From: a virus
Direction: 5' to 3' (one strand)
Length of the DNA stretch: 41,668 bases
Virus record (IMG/VR): IMGVR_UViG_3300042544_001476
Span: 1-41,668 of that record
Positions 21,518-28,794 of this stretch are shown one piece after another. The notes beneath the pieces are model-generated. The model was not told the origin of the DNA, did not search any database, and saw only the letters and a list, made by a program, of their open reading frames with translations. How positions within the stretch are numbered: the stretch's first letter is position 1; every line of letters begins with the position of its first letter. Made by a program: the position numbers and the translations under genes.

Positions 21518-21601
21518 ATGATAGCAATAACATTAATAGCACTAGTAGGTATAGTAACTGTATTAGGCTGCATATCTATTTACAAACAAACAAAAGATTG
21601 A
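21518..21601 (+). CDS. 27-residue membrane micro-protein
   Basis: MIAITLIALVGIVTVLGCIS is one membrane helix followed by IYKQTKD. It is packed 2 bases after the previous stop and 1 base before the next ATG. Very short, hence the moderate confidence. Confidence 0.45.
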   Translation: MIAITLIALVGIVTVLGCISIYKQTKD

Positions 21602-21602
21602 T

Positions 21603-21731
21603 ATGGAATCGTATATAATATCCTTTGCTATATCTTTTATTGTATCAATACCTATATCAATATTATGGGTATACCTAATAGACAAGAGTAATAAAATACT
21701 AGAACAAGATGGAAAAGAAACCAATACATAA
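21603..21731 (+). CDS. 42-residue membrane micro-protein
   Basis: MESYIISFAISFIVSIPISI gives a membrane helix to ~25, then a polar tail (DKSNKILEQDGKETNT). It overlaps the start of the zinc-ribbon gene by 23 bases in another frame. Confidence 0.5.
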   Translation: MESYIISFAISFIVSIPISILWVYLIDKSNKILEQDGKETNT

Positions 21732-22104
21732 GTACAACGGAGGTGCGGGAGCAACTCTTTGTCATCATTGTAAGGTCATAATAAATACTGGGCTTACCGA
21801 AGATATTTATTGTAAGGAATGTGCAGATAACAAGGTTGTATATCACAATAGGTATAGGGACAAGGTAATCTTTGAGCATATCGGCAATGAGGTTATCATG
21901 AAAGGAGGAACATGGATGCGGTATGGCATAGCAGATGACACTAGTATTGACATGGTAGACCCATCGGGCGGACCTTATATAATCATAGGTGATAACCTAG
22001 CCAAGTTTTGGCCAAGAGGAGAATACGAAGACCTTATCGTAGAATCCATTACATTAAAAAATGGAGAAAATGAAACCACTGACGTAATATTTAAAATCAA
22101 ATAA
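21709..22104 (+). CDS. Zinc-ribbon protein, 131 residues
   Basis: Starts MEKKPIHKYNGGAGATLCHH. Two CxxC pairs (CHHC at 18-21 and CKEC at ~35-38) form a zinc ribbon or knuckle, followed by a beta-rich domain (VDPSGGPYIIIGDNLAKFWP). The 'pIHKYNgG.gAtLCh.C..iI..G' opening recurs in other Bacteroidota phage proteins. Possibly binds nucleic acid. Its TAA abuts the next ATG with no gap. Confidence 0.75.
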   Translation: MEKKPIHKYNGGAGATLCHHCKVIINTGLTEDIYCKECADNKVVYHNRYRDKVIFEHIGNEVIMKGGTWMRYGIADDTSIDMVDPSGGPYIIIGDNLAKFWPRGEYEDLIVESITLKNGENETTDVIFKIK

Positions 22105-22365
22105 ATGATAACACCAATACAAGCTGTATTAACAGCTAAATCTTCTATGAATCAGAATGACTTTGACTCATGGTTAGTAGATAATTATGCAAGGTTACTA
22201 GCAGATGAGAAGACCTTGATTCACGATGCAATGATGTACGCCTTCGATGAAGATGGACACACTGGCCCATGGAAAAGGCTTGTTATAGACAAGTATTACA
22301 ATGATAGGTATATGAATGTAAGTGTCACAAATGGGCACAATAAGGATGTTAAAGATATCTTATAA
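22105..22365 (+). CDS. 86-residue early protein
   Basis: MITPIQAVLTAKSSMNQNDF begins a helical protein with acidic and aromatic residues (HDAMMYAFDEDGHTGPWKRL). It abuts the previous gene directly, implying coupled translation. No recognised family. Confidence 0.65.
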   Translation: MITPIQAVLTAKSSMNQNDFDSWLVDNYARLLADEKTLIHDAMMYAFDEDGHTGPWKRLVIDKYYNDRYMNVSVTNGHNKDVKDIL

Positions 22366-22387
22366 GATTCACTATCATCAAAATAAA

Positions 22388-22419
22388 TTTGCTAATTAGC
22401 AACACTAAAATTACCTTTG
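22388..22419 (+). promoter_or_regulatory. Promoter with palindromic operator for the DnaA-like gene
   Basis: TTTG at 22388-22391 (-33), spacer of 20, TACCTTTG at 22412-22419 (-7): a near-ideal Bacteroidota promoter. The palindrome TTGCTAATTAGCAA (22389-22402) overlaps the -33 box, so a bound dimer would block RNA polymerase. Transcription starts near 22425, just before the ATG at 22437. Confidence 0.7.
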
Positions 22420-22436
22420 TTAAAACGAACGATTGG

Positions 22437-22955
22437 ATGAAGAATGATTATTTACAAAACACGGAACTAAGTATAGATACTGTTATTTACAAGAGAAGGT
22501 TAGAGGCTAAACTTATTGCGGAATTTAAGCTAGAATTCAAAGAGAAGATTGGTTATGAGCCGCATGTTTTAACAATGATGGATGACGATTCGGATATACC
22601 TAATATACCTTTACTGACGCTTAGAGATACTATAGATGAGATTCTATTAGAGATGCATGGGGATAGGCTATTTATACACGATGTAGCAAGGCTTAGAAAC
22701 CGCTCAAGAAAAATGGAGTTAGTGAACATGAGATTTATATATTTCAAATTAGCTAGATTATTAGGGCATACTCTAGATAGTATCGGAGACACGATGGCTA
22801 CACTAAGACAACCTAGGTACGACCATACAACTATTAGATATGGTATTGAGCAATTTGACAATCTAGTAGTTAGAGATGAATCTTTTAAAGAATTGTATCT
22901 AGAAGTAATAGGAAAAATAAAACAAAAATATTCAAAAAATGATATCGACACCTGA
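22437..22955 (+). CDS. DnaA domain-IV-like DNA-binding protein
   Basis: A 172-residue protein whose residues ~85-140 match the DNA-box-binding domain of DnaA: a basic helix (RLRNRSRKMELVNMRFIYFK), a helix-turn-helix region and the signature RYDHTTIRYG at 127-136 (DHTT in DnaA). The ATPase domain is absent, so it cannot be a full initiator. It could bind host DnaA boxes or phage origin repeats, competing with or recruiting host DnaA. An earlier TTG frame start at 22389 lies in the operator; the ATG at 22437 is correct. It has its own operator-controlled promoter. Confidence 0.75.
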   Translation: MKNDYLQNTELSIDTVIYKRRLEAKLIAEFKLEFKEKIGYEPHVLTMMDDDSDIPNIPLLTLRDTIDEILLEMHGDRLFIHDVARLRNRSRKMELVNMRFIYFKLARLLGHTLDSIGDTMATLRQPRYDHTTIRYGIEQFDNLVVRDESFKELYLEVIGKIKQKYSKNDIDT

Positions 22956-23184
22956 GCAAACAGCTAACAACATTATGATGGAGGTTAGTAAGATAATAAG
23001 AATAGGAGTTTGGGCATGCGTTCCAACACACCTTCATCTTGTTCCTGAAATACATTCAGATAGGGCTGTAAAAGATACAAGCATACTAATGGTTGACAAT
23101 ATTATAGATGAGTTAACCGAAGAAGGAAAGACATCTAGAGCACAACACTTTATTGATGTTAAAAAGATATTAGAAAATAAATAA
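22939..23184 (+). CDS. 81-residue early protein
   Basis: MISTPEQTANNIMMEVSKII begins a mainly helical protein (VDNIIDELTEEGKTSRAQHF). It overlaps the end of the DnaA-like gene by 17 bases and so is probably co-expressed with it. No family recognised. Confidence 0.65.
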   Translation: MISTPEQTANNIMMEVSKIIRIGVWACVPTHLHLVPEIHSDRAVKDTSILMVDNIIDELTEEGKTSRAQHFIDVKKILENK

Positions 23185-23193
23185 ACATAAGCT

Positions 23194-23487
23194 ATGAAAG
23201 AAATCATGATTAAAGACCTGCAAAGAGGAACATATGAGCACGAGTTTAATTTTAACGAGCTAAATGAACTATGGACATCAGATGATAGGTTATGGACAAC
23301 TGCCGCTAGAAATAAGAGGATAGCGTATGTTGATGATAATGGAAATGGATATGAGTTTACATTCAATGAAAATGGAACATTTATTAAACTAAATTACGCA
23401 GAAGCTCTTCAGTTATATATTATGCTATCTGAGCTTGTGGATGTAAAAGTTGATTTCGTAGAAAAAACTATTGTAAAAAGTATTTAG
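23194..23487 (+). CDS. 97-residue early protein
   Basis: Begins MKEIMIKDLQRGTYEHEFNF. A beta-rich first half (RIAYVDDNGNGYEFTFNENG) and a helix (NYAEALQLYIMLSELVDVKV). One base separates its stop from the next ATG. Unknown role. Confidence 0.65.
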   Translation: MKEIMIKDLQRGTYEHEFNFNELNELWTSDDRLWTTAARNKRIAYVDDNGNGYEFTFNENGTFIKLNYAEALQLYIMLSELVDVKVDFVEKTIVKSI

Positions 23488-23488
23488 T

Positions 23489-23704
23489 ATGGTAGATACT
23501 TTTGTGCAATGCTTTGATGATGAAAAGTGTATATGGCTTCCAATGGTATTAAGACTAGAAGATGTTTCGGCTATCAAGTTGTCTTCTCCTAATCCGGAAG
23601 ACGAGTGTTACAACAAAACAACGCTATATACTAAATACGGAGATGCGTTTGTGATAGATGAAGACTATTACGAATTTTCAAAAAAATTTAAAGAAACAAA
23701 ATGA
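23489..23704 (+). CDS. 71-residue early protein
   Basis: MVDTFVQCFDDEKCIWLPMV, then 'LRLEDVSAIKL...T.LYTKYGDAFVIDEDY'. A small beta barrel-like pattern similar in layout to the 68-residue protein at 16455. The end overlaps the kinase start in an ATGA. Confidence 0.65.
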   Translation: MVDTFVQCFDDEKCIWLPMVLRLEDVSAIKLSSPNPEDECYNKTTLYTKYGDAFVIDEDYYEFSKKFKETK

Positions 23705-24339
23705 TTATAGGAATAAGCGGATACGCTAGCTCAGGTAAAGACCAAGTAGCTAAAATGATACAAGAGATTCAATCTAATAAAGATTGGCAAGTAAGGAAGT
23801 TTGCAGGAAAATTAAAAATGGTTGCTTCTATTCTAACAGGAATACCTGAAAAGAACTTTGAAGACCAAGACTTCAAGAATACAATGCTCGGTAACGAGTG
23901 GGCAAATAGAAGGGGTAACCATGTACAAATGAGTGTAAGAGAGTTTCTTCAAATACTAGGAACCGAAGCCATTAGAATAGGCTTACATAGAAACGCTTGG
24001 GTAAACGCACTTATGTCCGAGTATAGAGACGAAACAGGTATGGAGATACTAGATGATGGAACTATGAAAGGATGGTATAAGCCTTTGCCTAATTGGATTA
24101 TAACAGATTGTAGGTTTACTAATGAAGCTATAGCTATTAAAGAAAGAGGTGGCGTAATACTTAGAATTAATAGGCCTGGAGTTTTCCCGATTAATAATCA
24201 TCCTTCTGAGATTGATTTAGATAGATGGAACTTCGATGGGGTAATTAATAACGACGGAAACCTAAACGATTTATATACAAAAGTTAAAAACATACTAGAA
24301 AATGAAAACATTATCCCAAGAGCAAGTAGCTCTAATTAA
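23701..24339 (+). CDS. Deoxynucleoside monophosphate kinase
   Basis: A 212-residue P-loop kinase with GISGYASSGKDQVA at 3-16. The family phosphorylates dNMPs to dNDPs to feed phage DNA synthesis. Supporting segments are REFLQILGTEAIRIGLHRNA (~80-99), typical of T4 gp1-like dNMP kinases, and WIITDCRFTNEAIAIKERGG, which carries the conserved 'D.R..nE'. The C-terminal 38 bases overlap the annealase gene. Confidence 0.85.
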   Translation: MIIGISGYASSGKDQVAKMIQEIQSNKDWQVRKFAGKLKMVASILTGIPEKNFEDQDFKNTMLGNEWANRRGNHVQMSVREFLQILGTEAIRIGLHRNAWVNALMSEYRDETGMEILDDGTMKGWYKPLPNWIITDCRFTNEAIAIKERGGVILRINRPGVFPINNHPSEIDLDRWNFDGVINNDGNLNDLYTKVKNILENENIIPRASSSN

Positions 24340-24892
24340 AAAGCCGCTTCCTAAAGAAGCTGTTATGCCACACCCAACAAAGCAAAACCTATCTACTATT
24401 AAAGCTATCTACGTAACAGAGAGATTTAATGATGTTTTTGGTATCGGAGGTTGGACAATTAAAACTGATTTAATTGACAATCCGCTTGCACTAGTAAAGA
24501 ACATTAAGATAACAAAGGCAGGAGCTGAACGTACAGAGTACACAGCACTTATGAAAACAAGATTTGAAGCTGCAGAATATGGTATATATTATGAGTGCGT
24601 AGCTTCATCTACAAACGATGATATTGGAGATGCTAGTAAAGGTGCAGCAACTGATGCTATTACCAAGATAGCTTCGTATATAGGAATCGGTATAGATGTA
24701 TTTAAAGGGCAACACGATAAGGCTCTTGTAGATTACTCTAACAATCTTTTTACTGATGATATTAAATCTTCTATAGATAAGTGTAAAACGAAAGAAGAGG
24801 TTATAGCATTATCTAAAAAGATGAGTGATGATGTAAAGAGTAATAAGGAGTTTAGATTATACGTAACTAAAAAATTAGAATCATGCAAGTAG
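24302..24892 (+). CDS. Rad52-like single-strand annealing protein
   Basis: A 196-residue protein with the layout of phage Rad52/Sak-type annealases: an N-terminal helix (LSTIKAIYVTERFNDVFGIG), then GGWTIKTDLIDN, a beta sheet, and the conserved GDASKGAATDAITKIASYIG (~116-135). These form rings on ssDNA and promote strand annealing. The C-terminal ~40 residues are a helical tail. Paired with the exonuclease that follows, overlapping by 10 bases, it makes a two-component recombination system. Confidence 0.8.
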   Translation: MKTLSQEQVALIKKPLPKEAVMPHPTKQNLSTIKAIYVTERFNDVFGIGGWTIKTDLIDNPLALVKNIKITKAGAERTEYTALMKTRFEAAEYGIYYECVASSTNDDIGDASKGAATDAITKIASYIGIGIDVFKGQHDKALVDYSNNLFTDDIKSSIDKCKTKEEVIALSKKMSDDVKSNKEFRLYVTKKLESCK

Positions 24893-25656
24893 ATTTAGAG
24901 TTTTTGAAGAGCAGGCCACTTAGCTTCTCTTCAATCAAAGAGTTTGACAAAAGTCCAGCTCACTATGTGCATTATGTAAACTCTAAAAGAGAGCCATCAG
25001 ATGCAATGAGATTCGGTAGCCTAGTGCATGCTCACATACTAGAACCTGATACGGTTGAATCTAGATTCTTTGCCATGCCGGATGTAGATAGAAGAACATC
25101 AGAAGGTAAAGCTAAATGGAAAGAAGCAGAAGAAATGTCTCAAGGAAAAGAGATTGTAACATCTGCTCAATGGAGCAATGCAAAATCAATGATTGATATA
25201 ATGAATCAATCAACTGAATTTACTGACATTATTTCTAAGCTAACACATAGAGAAAGAAAGTTTGAATATGAACTATCAGGACTACCTTTTACTGGTTATA
25301 TTGACGGAGAGGCTGATGATTTCTTCCTAGAAGTAAAGACTATTGACGATGCTTCTTATAGCAATATACAAAAGAGATTCGCAGACCTTAAGTACCATTG
25401 GCAGGCAGGCCTATACAGTGAAGTAACAGGTAAGAAATGCTTATACCTAATTATTCAGACAGGTTCTGTTTTTGATTTTGGATTCATGATTCCTGACCAA
25501 GAGTTCATTGAAATAGGCAAATACGCCATCAAAAAGGCGGCTAATGACTTCTTAGGCTGTATGATAGCAGATGGATTCAATGTGGGCATAGATTGGAAGG
25601 TAAACAATGAAAATACCCTCTCTCTTCCAGGTTGGATGACGAAAGTTAATAAGTAG
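24883..25656 (+). CDS. RecE-like PD-(D/E)XK exonuclease
   Basis: A 257-residue nuclease resembling the exodeoxyribonuclease VIII family. SFSSIKEFDKSPAHYVHYV (14-32) is the typical 'S.s.lk.f..sp' opening. FGSLVHAHILEP (44-55) carries the conserved His. GYIDGEADD (138-146; D141) and FLEVKTID (148-155; E150, K152) form the catalytic D...ExK. It would resect duplex ends to give ssDNA for the annealase encoded just upstream. The C-terminal helix region binds DNA in relatives. Confidence 0.85.
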   Translation: MQVDLEFLKSRPLSFSSIKEFDKSPAHYVHYVNSKREPSDAMRFGSLVHAHILEPDTVESRFFAMPDVDRRTSEGKAKWKEAEEMSQGKEIVTSAQWSNAKSMIDIMNQSTEFTDIISKLTHRERKFEYELSGLPFTGYIDGEADDFFLEVKTIDDASYSNIQKRFADLKYHWQAGLYSEVTGKKCLYLIIQTGSVFDFGFMIPDQEFIEIGKYAIKKAANDFLGCMIADGFNVGIDWKVNNENTLSLPGWMTKVNK

Positions 25657-25680
25657 TGGATAAATTGCTAAAAAACATTG

Positions 25681-25688
25681 TATATTTG
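25681..25688 (+). promoter_or_regulatory. TAnnTTTG promoter box for the replication genes
   Basis: TATATTTG, a perfect -7 box, in a 47-base gap; it is flanked as ATTG-TATATTTG-CAAT. Transcription would start near 25694, about 10 bases before the ATG at 25704. A half operator, TTGCTA (25665-25670), lies 10 bases upstream. The -33 position shows only GTGG. Confidence 0.5.
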
Positions 25689-25703
25689 CAATAAATATAT
25701 TCA

Positions 25704-26039
25704 ATGTCAAAAAGATTCGACATAATTAAATGGATGGATGAGCTTCCTGAAACAACTCAGAGAGGTTTAATATTCCAAACTCACGACCTAGACAGAGAGT
25801 GGCTAGAGTTTACCGTGAGAGATAGCAATGTAACATACGAAGATTACGAATTTCAGTTAGTAGATAATACCGACGAGAATGGCCTCTTTTCTAAAAAGAT
25901 GGAGGCTGTTCCTTTAGGTACTAAAAGATACAACGGGGATAAGGATATTAGAATGTATACATTCCACAATAATGAACCATTTGTATATGATGTAAAAATA
26001 GTGTTTGGGAAAGTAAAGCACGTAAGGAGGGTTAAATGA
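25704..26039 (+). CDS. 111-residue protein in the replication block
   Basis: Starts MSKRFDIIKWMDELPETTQR and contains strand-rich sequence (KDIRMYTFHNNEPFVYDVKI) ending in a basic tail (KVKHVRRVK). It is the first gene after the TATATTTG box and overlaps the next by an ATGA. The opening 'W.delPe..q' recalls the 544-residue protein's start. Function unknown. Confidence 0.7.
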   Translation: MSKRFDIIKWMDELPETTQRGLIFQTHDLDREWLEFTVRDSNVTYEDYEFQLVDNTDENGLFSKKMEAVPLGTKRYNGDKDIRMYTFHNNEPFVYDVKIVFGKVKHVRRVK

Positions 26040-26272
26040 GTCGCCTCAAGTATATAAACAAAAGCAAATTACAAAAATCATTCCCAAGTTTAGCAGAGCA
26101 GTTAGAAGAAATACCTAAAAACCATAAGTCACACTTCTACTGGTTCTTTGCAAACTATTCAGGGAAATATAAAGATGTGAAGGGTAAACCAAGAACAGTA
26201 TCCATAGGGGCTGTACTAGATGTATTTGACCAACTAGGATACGATATTCAAATCAATGTAACAAAAAAGTAA
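26036..26272 (+). CDS. 78-residue basic protein in the replication block
   Basis: MSRLKYINKSKLQKSFPSLA, a Lys-rich helical start followed by HFYWFFANYSGKYKDVKGKP and a C-terminal helix-strand. Reading downstream are SSB-like and primase genes, so a replication accessory role is possible. No family recognised. Confidence 0.65.
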   Translation: MSRLKYINKSKLQKSFPSLAEQLEEIPKNHKSHFYWFFANYSGKYKDVKGKPRTVSIGAVLDVFDQLGYDIQINVTKK

Positions 26273-26283
26273 ACCAAAAGCAA

Positions 26284-26553
26284 ATGTCACAAACCAATTA
26301 CATTAATGGCATCAAGTTTGCCAAGTCTAGTCAGTATGGCGTTAAGTTCCTTATTGATGTTAAGTTGTTAACCGAAGAGTTAGCTAAACTTCAAGATGAG
26401 AAGGGCTCTGTAAAAGTTGAATTAAAGAATAGAAAGAGTCCGGATAAGTTCGGCTCTAACATGTTCGCTGTTCAAGACACATGGGTTCCAACAAAGTCTG
26501 CAACTCAAGAAAGAGTTCCTGTTAAGGAAGCAGATGACGACCTACCATTCTAG
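26284..26553 (+). CDS. Miniature SSB-like protein with DDDLPF tip
   Basis: Only 89 residues, but it ends KEADDDLPF, the acidic C-terminal tip by which bacterial SSB recruits replication and repair proteins. The body (YGVKFLIDVKLLTEELAKLQ, then KVELKNRKSPDKFGSNMFAV) is strand-rich and could be a reduced OB-like fold or a new ssDNA-binding fold; it is shorter than the ~110-residue OB domain of standard SSB. Location beside annealase, exonuclease and primase-helicase supports a role on ssDNA. The assignment rests on the tip and context. Confidence 0.65.
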   Translation: MSQTNYINGIKFAKSSQYGVKFLIDVKLLTEELAKLQDEKGSVKVELKNRKSPDKFGSNMFAVQDTWVPTKSATQERVPVKEADDDLPF

Positions 26554-26562
26554 AAAAAAAAG

Positions 26563-26647
26563 ACCACACTAGTTGCAGTAAATAATCAATCTAAATTAAT
26601 TAAATTATTAATCGCGAATTATTTAATGGGAACTGCATCTAGTTGGT
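26563..26647 (+). ncRNA. Long-range hairpin next to tRNA-like element
   Basis: ACCA-c-ACTAG-t-TGCAGT (26563-26579) pairs with ACTGCA-t-CTAGT-TGGT (26632-26647): 15 pairs with one bulge and one mismatch. Inside, AAATAAT (26580-26586) pairs with ATTATTT (26618-26624), and ATTAAT (26595-26600) with ATTAAT (26607-26612). No T-run follows, so it is not an intrinsic terminator. It ends one base before the tRNA-like element. It could be an RNA processing or single-strand-origin structure. Confidence 0.5.
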
Positions 26648-26648
26648 A

Positions 26649-26715
26649 ATCCGGTTAGTTTAATGGTAAAACTATTCGTACGGATAAGATATTGGTTCGA
26701 TTCCAATACCGGATT
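26649..26715 (+). tRNA. tRNA-like element with contracted anticodon arm
   Basis: Acceptor ATCCGGT (26649-26655) pairs with ACCGGAT (26708-26714). The D arm is GTTT-AATGGTA-AAAC (26658-26672). The T arm is ATTGG-TTCGATT-CCAAT (26691-26707), with the canonical TTCGA. Between D and T arms there are only 18 bases, where 22 or more are expected. The best anticodon stem TATTC (26673-26677) with GGATA (26682-26686) leaves a four-base loop GTAC. Total length is 67, no CCA is encoded, and no anticodon can be assigned. Either a degenerate tRNA or a tRNA mimic. Confidence 0.6.
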
Positions 26716-26731
26716 CTCTCAACTTTAAGCT

Positions 26732-28534
26732 ATGAACGTCACAGTATTTAAACATTACTCGGATGTAGGTAATCCAATTTACACATCCGTTGATAACGTA
26801 TTGCATTCCATCAAGACAGGTGGCAAGAATTTAGAACTTATAAACAAGATTAGGAACTCGGAAGACAAATCCGAGAGAACAGAACTCAAAAAGGAGTTAC
26901 CATGTGTATGCTTCGCAGGAGAGTTTAGAAGGCCGATAGCTGACTCTGGAAGAGAGTCATATAGAAATGATAGGTCGCTTACAAAACACAGCTCATTAGT
27001 ACCTATTGATGTTGATTCAATAGACAATGTTGAAGAGTTAAAGGAAGCATTAATGCATGAGCCTTATGTATACGCATTGTGGACATCATCATCAGGTAGA
27101 GGTCTTCATGGTCTAGTTAGAATATCTGACGGCAATAAACATAGAGAGCATTATAGAGCACTATGTAAGAAATTTCCATTCCTGGATACTACTGCACAAA
27201 ACGAGAGTCGTATTTTATTCCTATCGTATGACCCAGATATTTACATCAATGAGATTGCTGTTCCTTTTTACGAACTAGAACAAGAAGAAGCTGTTTCTTT
27301 TGGAGATGCAATAAACCTATCGCAAATATCTACCGATTATAGAAAGCTAGATGTAGCTGCTCGTATGATTAGGAAGGCTCCTGATGGGGAAAAGCATAAA
27401 GTTTTATTGTCTGCATCAAACCTTATGGGTGGATATGTTTCTGCCGGAATCATGGAGTATGATGTGGCAAGAGAAACATTGATACATGAGATTTCAAAAA
27501 GAAATGTAGATGATATATCATTAGCAAAGAAAACTATCGAAGACGGTTTAAGATTCGGTATGACAAGACCTTTAACAGAGGTTAATTCTGAACTGTTAAA
27601 TGTAGAGCATGACCTTGGTATTATAGACCAAGAGTTATCGTTTCTTTCAGATAACATAGCTGATGAAGATTATATTTATAAGTTTAAGCATGGCATGATT
27701 CCAATGGGTATGCCATATGGATATAAAGACCTAGATGAACACTTGCTTTTAAAAGAAGGAGAGTTCTATGGAATACTTTCTCACGCTAATACCGGCAAGA
27801 CAACTATCAACTTATGGTTAGCTTTTCTTGCTGCACATAAATACGATTGGGGTTGGTTTATATTCTCGGGAGAGAACAAGACCGCATCAATAAAAATGAG
27901 GCTCATAGAATATTATACAGGGTACAAGATTAAAGATGTACCACAAGATATTTTTGAAGTAGCTATGAAATGGGTAAATGATAGATTTTTTATTATGAAC
28001 AATCTAGATATGGTAACATATAAAGACATATTAAATAACGTCATTACCACAGCTAAATATCGTTCAATAAAAGGATTGCTTATAGACCCATACAACTCAC
28101 TAAGTATGGAGTTAGGTAGAGCAACGCAATATGATTACAATGTTAGAGCATACTCAGAAATATTACTATTCACTAAGAAGCATAACATCAGCACATTCCT
28201 ATCTGTTCATACTAATACTAATGCACAAAGGACTGTTGACAAGGATGGTAACCAACTTCCACCAAGGGCAGCAGATGCTGAGGGTGGCTCTGTCTTAATG
28301 AATAAGACGGACAACTTCATAACTATTCATAGAAATATATATGATGCAGCTACATGGATGAACACGGAAATCTACGTGCACAAGATTAGAAACAAAGACA
28401 CTGGCGGAAATCCTACGCAGTCAAAGAACCCTGTCATCTTAAAATTAAGAGGAGGTGTTGAGTTCGTTGACTTATATGGAGACACGCCTATTAAAAGAAT
28501 TCCTAAACCAACATCAAAAAATATCCCGTTCTAA
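26732..28534 (+). CDS. Primase-helicase fusion (BT4734-type PrimPol plus DnaB-like)
   Basis: A 600-residue replication protein. The N-terminal part fits the BT4734-like/archaeo-eukaryotic primase fold: SLVPIDVDSID with D93 and D95 as metal ligands, SGRGLHGLVR with H126, and LDTTAQNESRILFLSYDP at 151-168. The C-terminal part is a RecA-like hexameric helicase: Walker A GILSHANTGKTT (347-358), Walker B GLLIDPYNSL (448-457), and SVHTNT (491-496) as the sensor. One protein would thus unwind the fork and prime synthesis. No DNA polymerase gene lies in this window, so it is elsewhere or supplied by the host. Confidence 0.88.
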   Translation: MNVTVFKHYSDVGNPIYTSVDNVLHSIKTGGKNLELINKIRNSEDKSERTELKKELPCVCFAGEFRRPIADSGRESYRNDRSLTKHSSLVPIDVDSIDNVEELKEALMHEPYVYALWTSSSGRGLHGLVRISDGNKHREHYRALCKKFPFLDTTAQNESRILFLSYDPDIYINEIAVPFYELEQEEAVSFGDAINLSQISTDYRKLDVAARMIRKAPDGEKHKVLLSASNLMGGYVSAGIMEYDVARETLIHEISKRNVDDISLAKKTIEDGLRFGMTRPLTEVNSELLNVEHDLGIIDQELSFLSDNIADEDYIYKFKHGMIPMGMPYGYKDLDEHLLLKEGEFYGILSHANTGKTTINLWLAFLAAHKYDWGWFIFSGENKTASIKMRLIEYYTGYKIKDVPQDIFEVAMKWVNDRFFIMNNLDMVTYKDILNNVITTAKYRSIKGLLIDPYNSLSMELGRATQYDYNVRAYSEILLFTKKHNISTFLSVHTNTNAQRTVDKDGNQLPPRAADAEGGSVLMNKTDNFITIHRNIYDAATWMNTEIYVHKIRNKDTGGNPTQSKNPVILKLRGGVEFVDLYGDTPIKRIPKPTSKNIPF

Positions 28535-28536
28535 GT

Positions 28537-28794
28537 ATGAAAGTAAATATTGAAAATGTTTTCGAGAGCACACCCATTGCTCTATATGATTTAACACTTC
28601 CAATAGAGGAGAGAGCAAAGAATAAAATAGTATTTAGGAGAGTTAGTGACTGCTTAAAGTTTTTAGGTGCAAGTCAAGGTAAATTCTCTTATTCAAAGCT
28701 AAGAGGTAATGGTAAGATAACAGATAGAAACGGTAAGCCTTACGCAATAAGGCACATTGATTACGAGAAGTATTTAAAAGAAAATAAAAAATGA
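28537..28794 (+). CDS. 85-residue basic protein after the helicase
   Basis: MKVNIENVFESTPIALYDLT, then FRRVSDCLKFLGASQGKFSY and a C-terminal 'G.itDRNGKPYAIRHIDYEKY'. The helix-turn-helix-like middle followed by a strand with 'R.GK.YAIR' suggests nucleic-acid binding, possibly NUMOD1-like. It starts 2 bases after the helicase stop and overlaps the nuclease start by an ATGA. Confidence 0.65.
   Translation: MKVNIENVFESTPIALYDLTLPIEERAKNKIVFRRVSDCLKFLGASQGKFSYSKLRGNGKITDRNGKPYAIRHIDYEKYLKENKK

Noticed and set aside
22389-22436. Upstream TTG extension of the DnaA-like gene
   Set aside because: It runs through the operator and the -7 box; transcription starts after it, so the ATG at 22437 is the real start.
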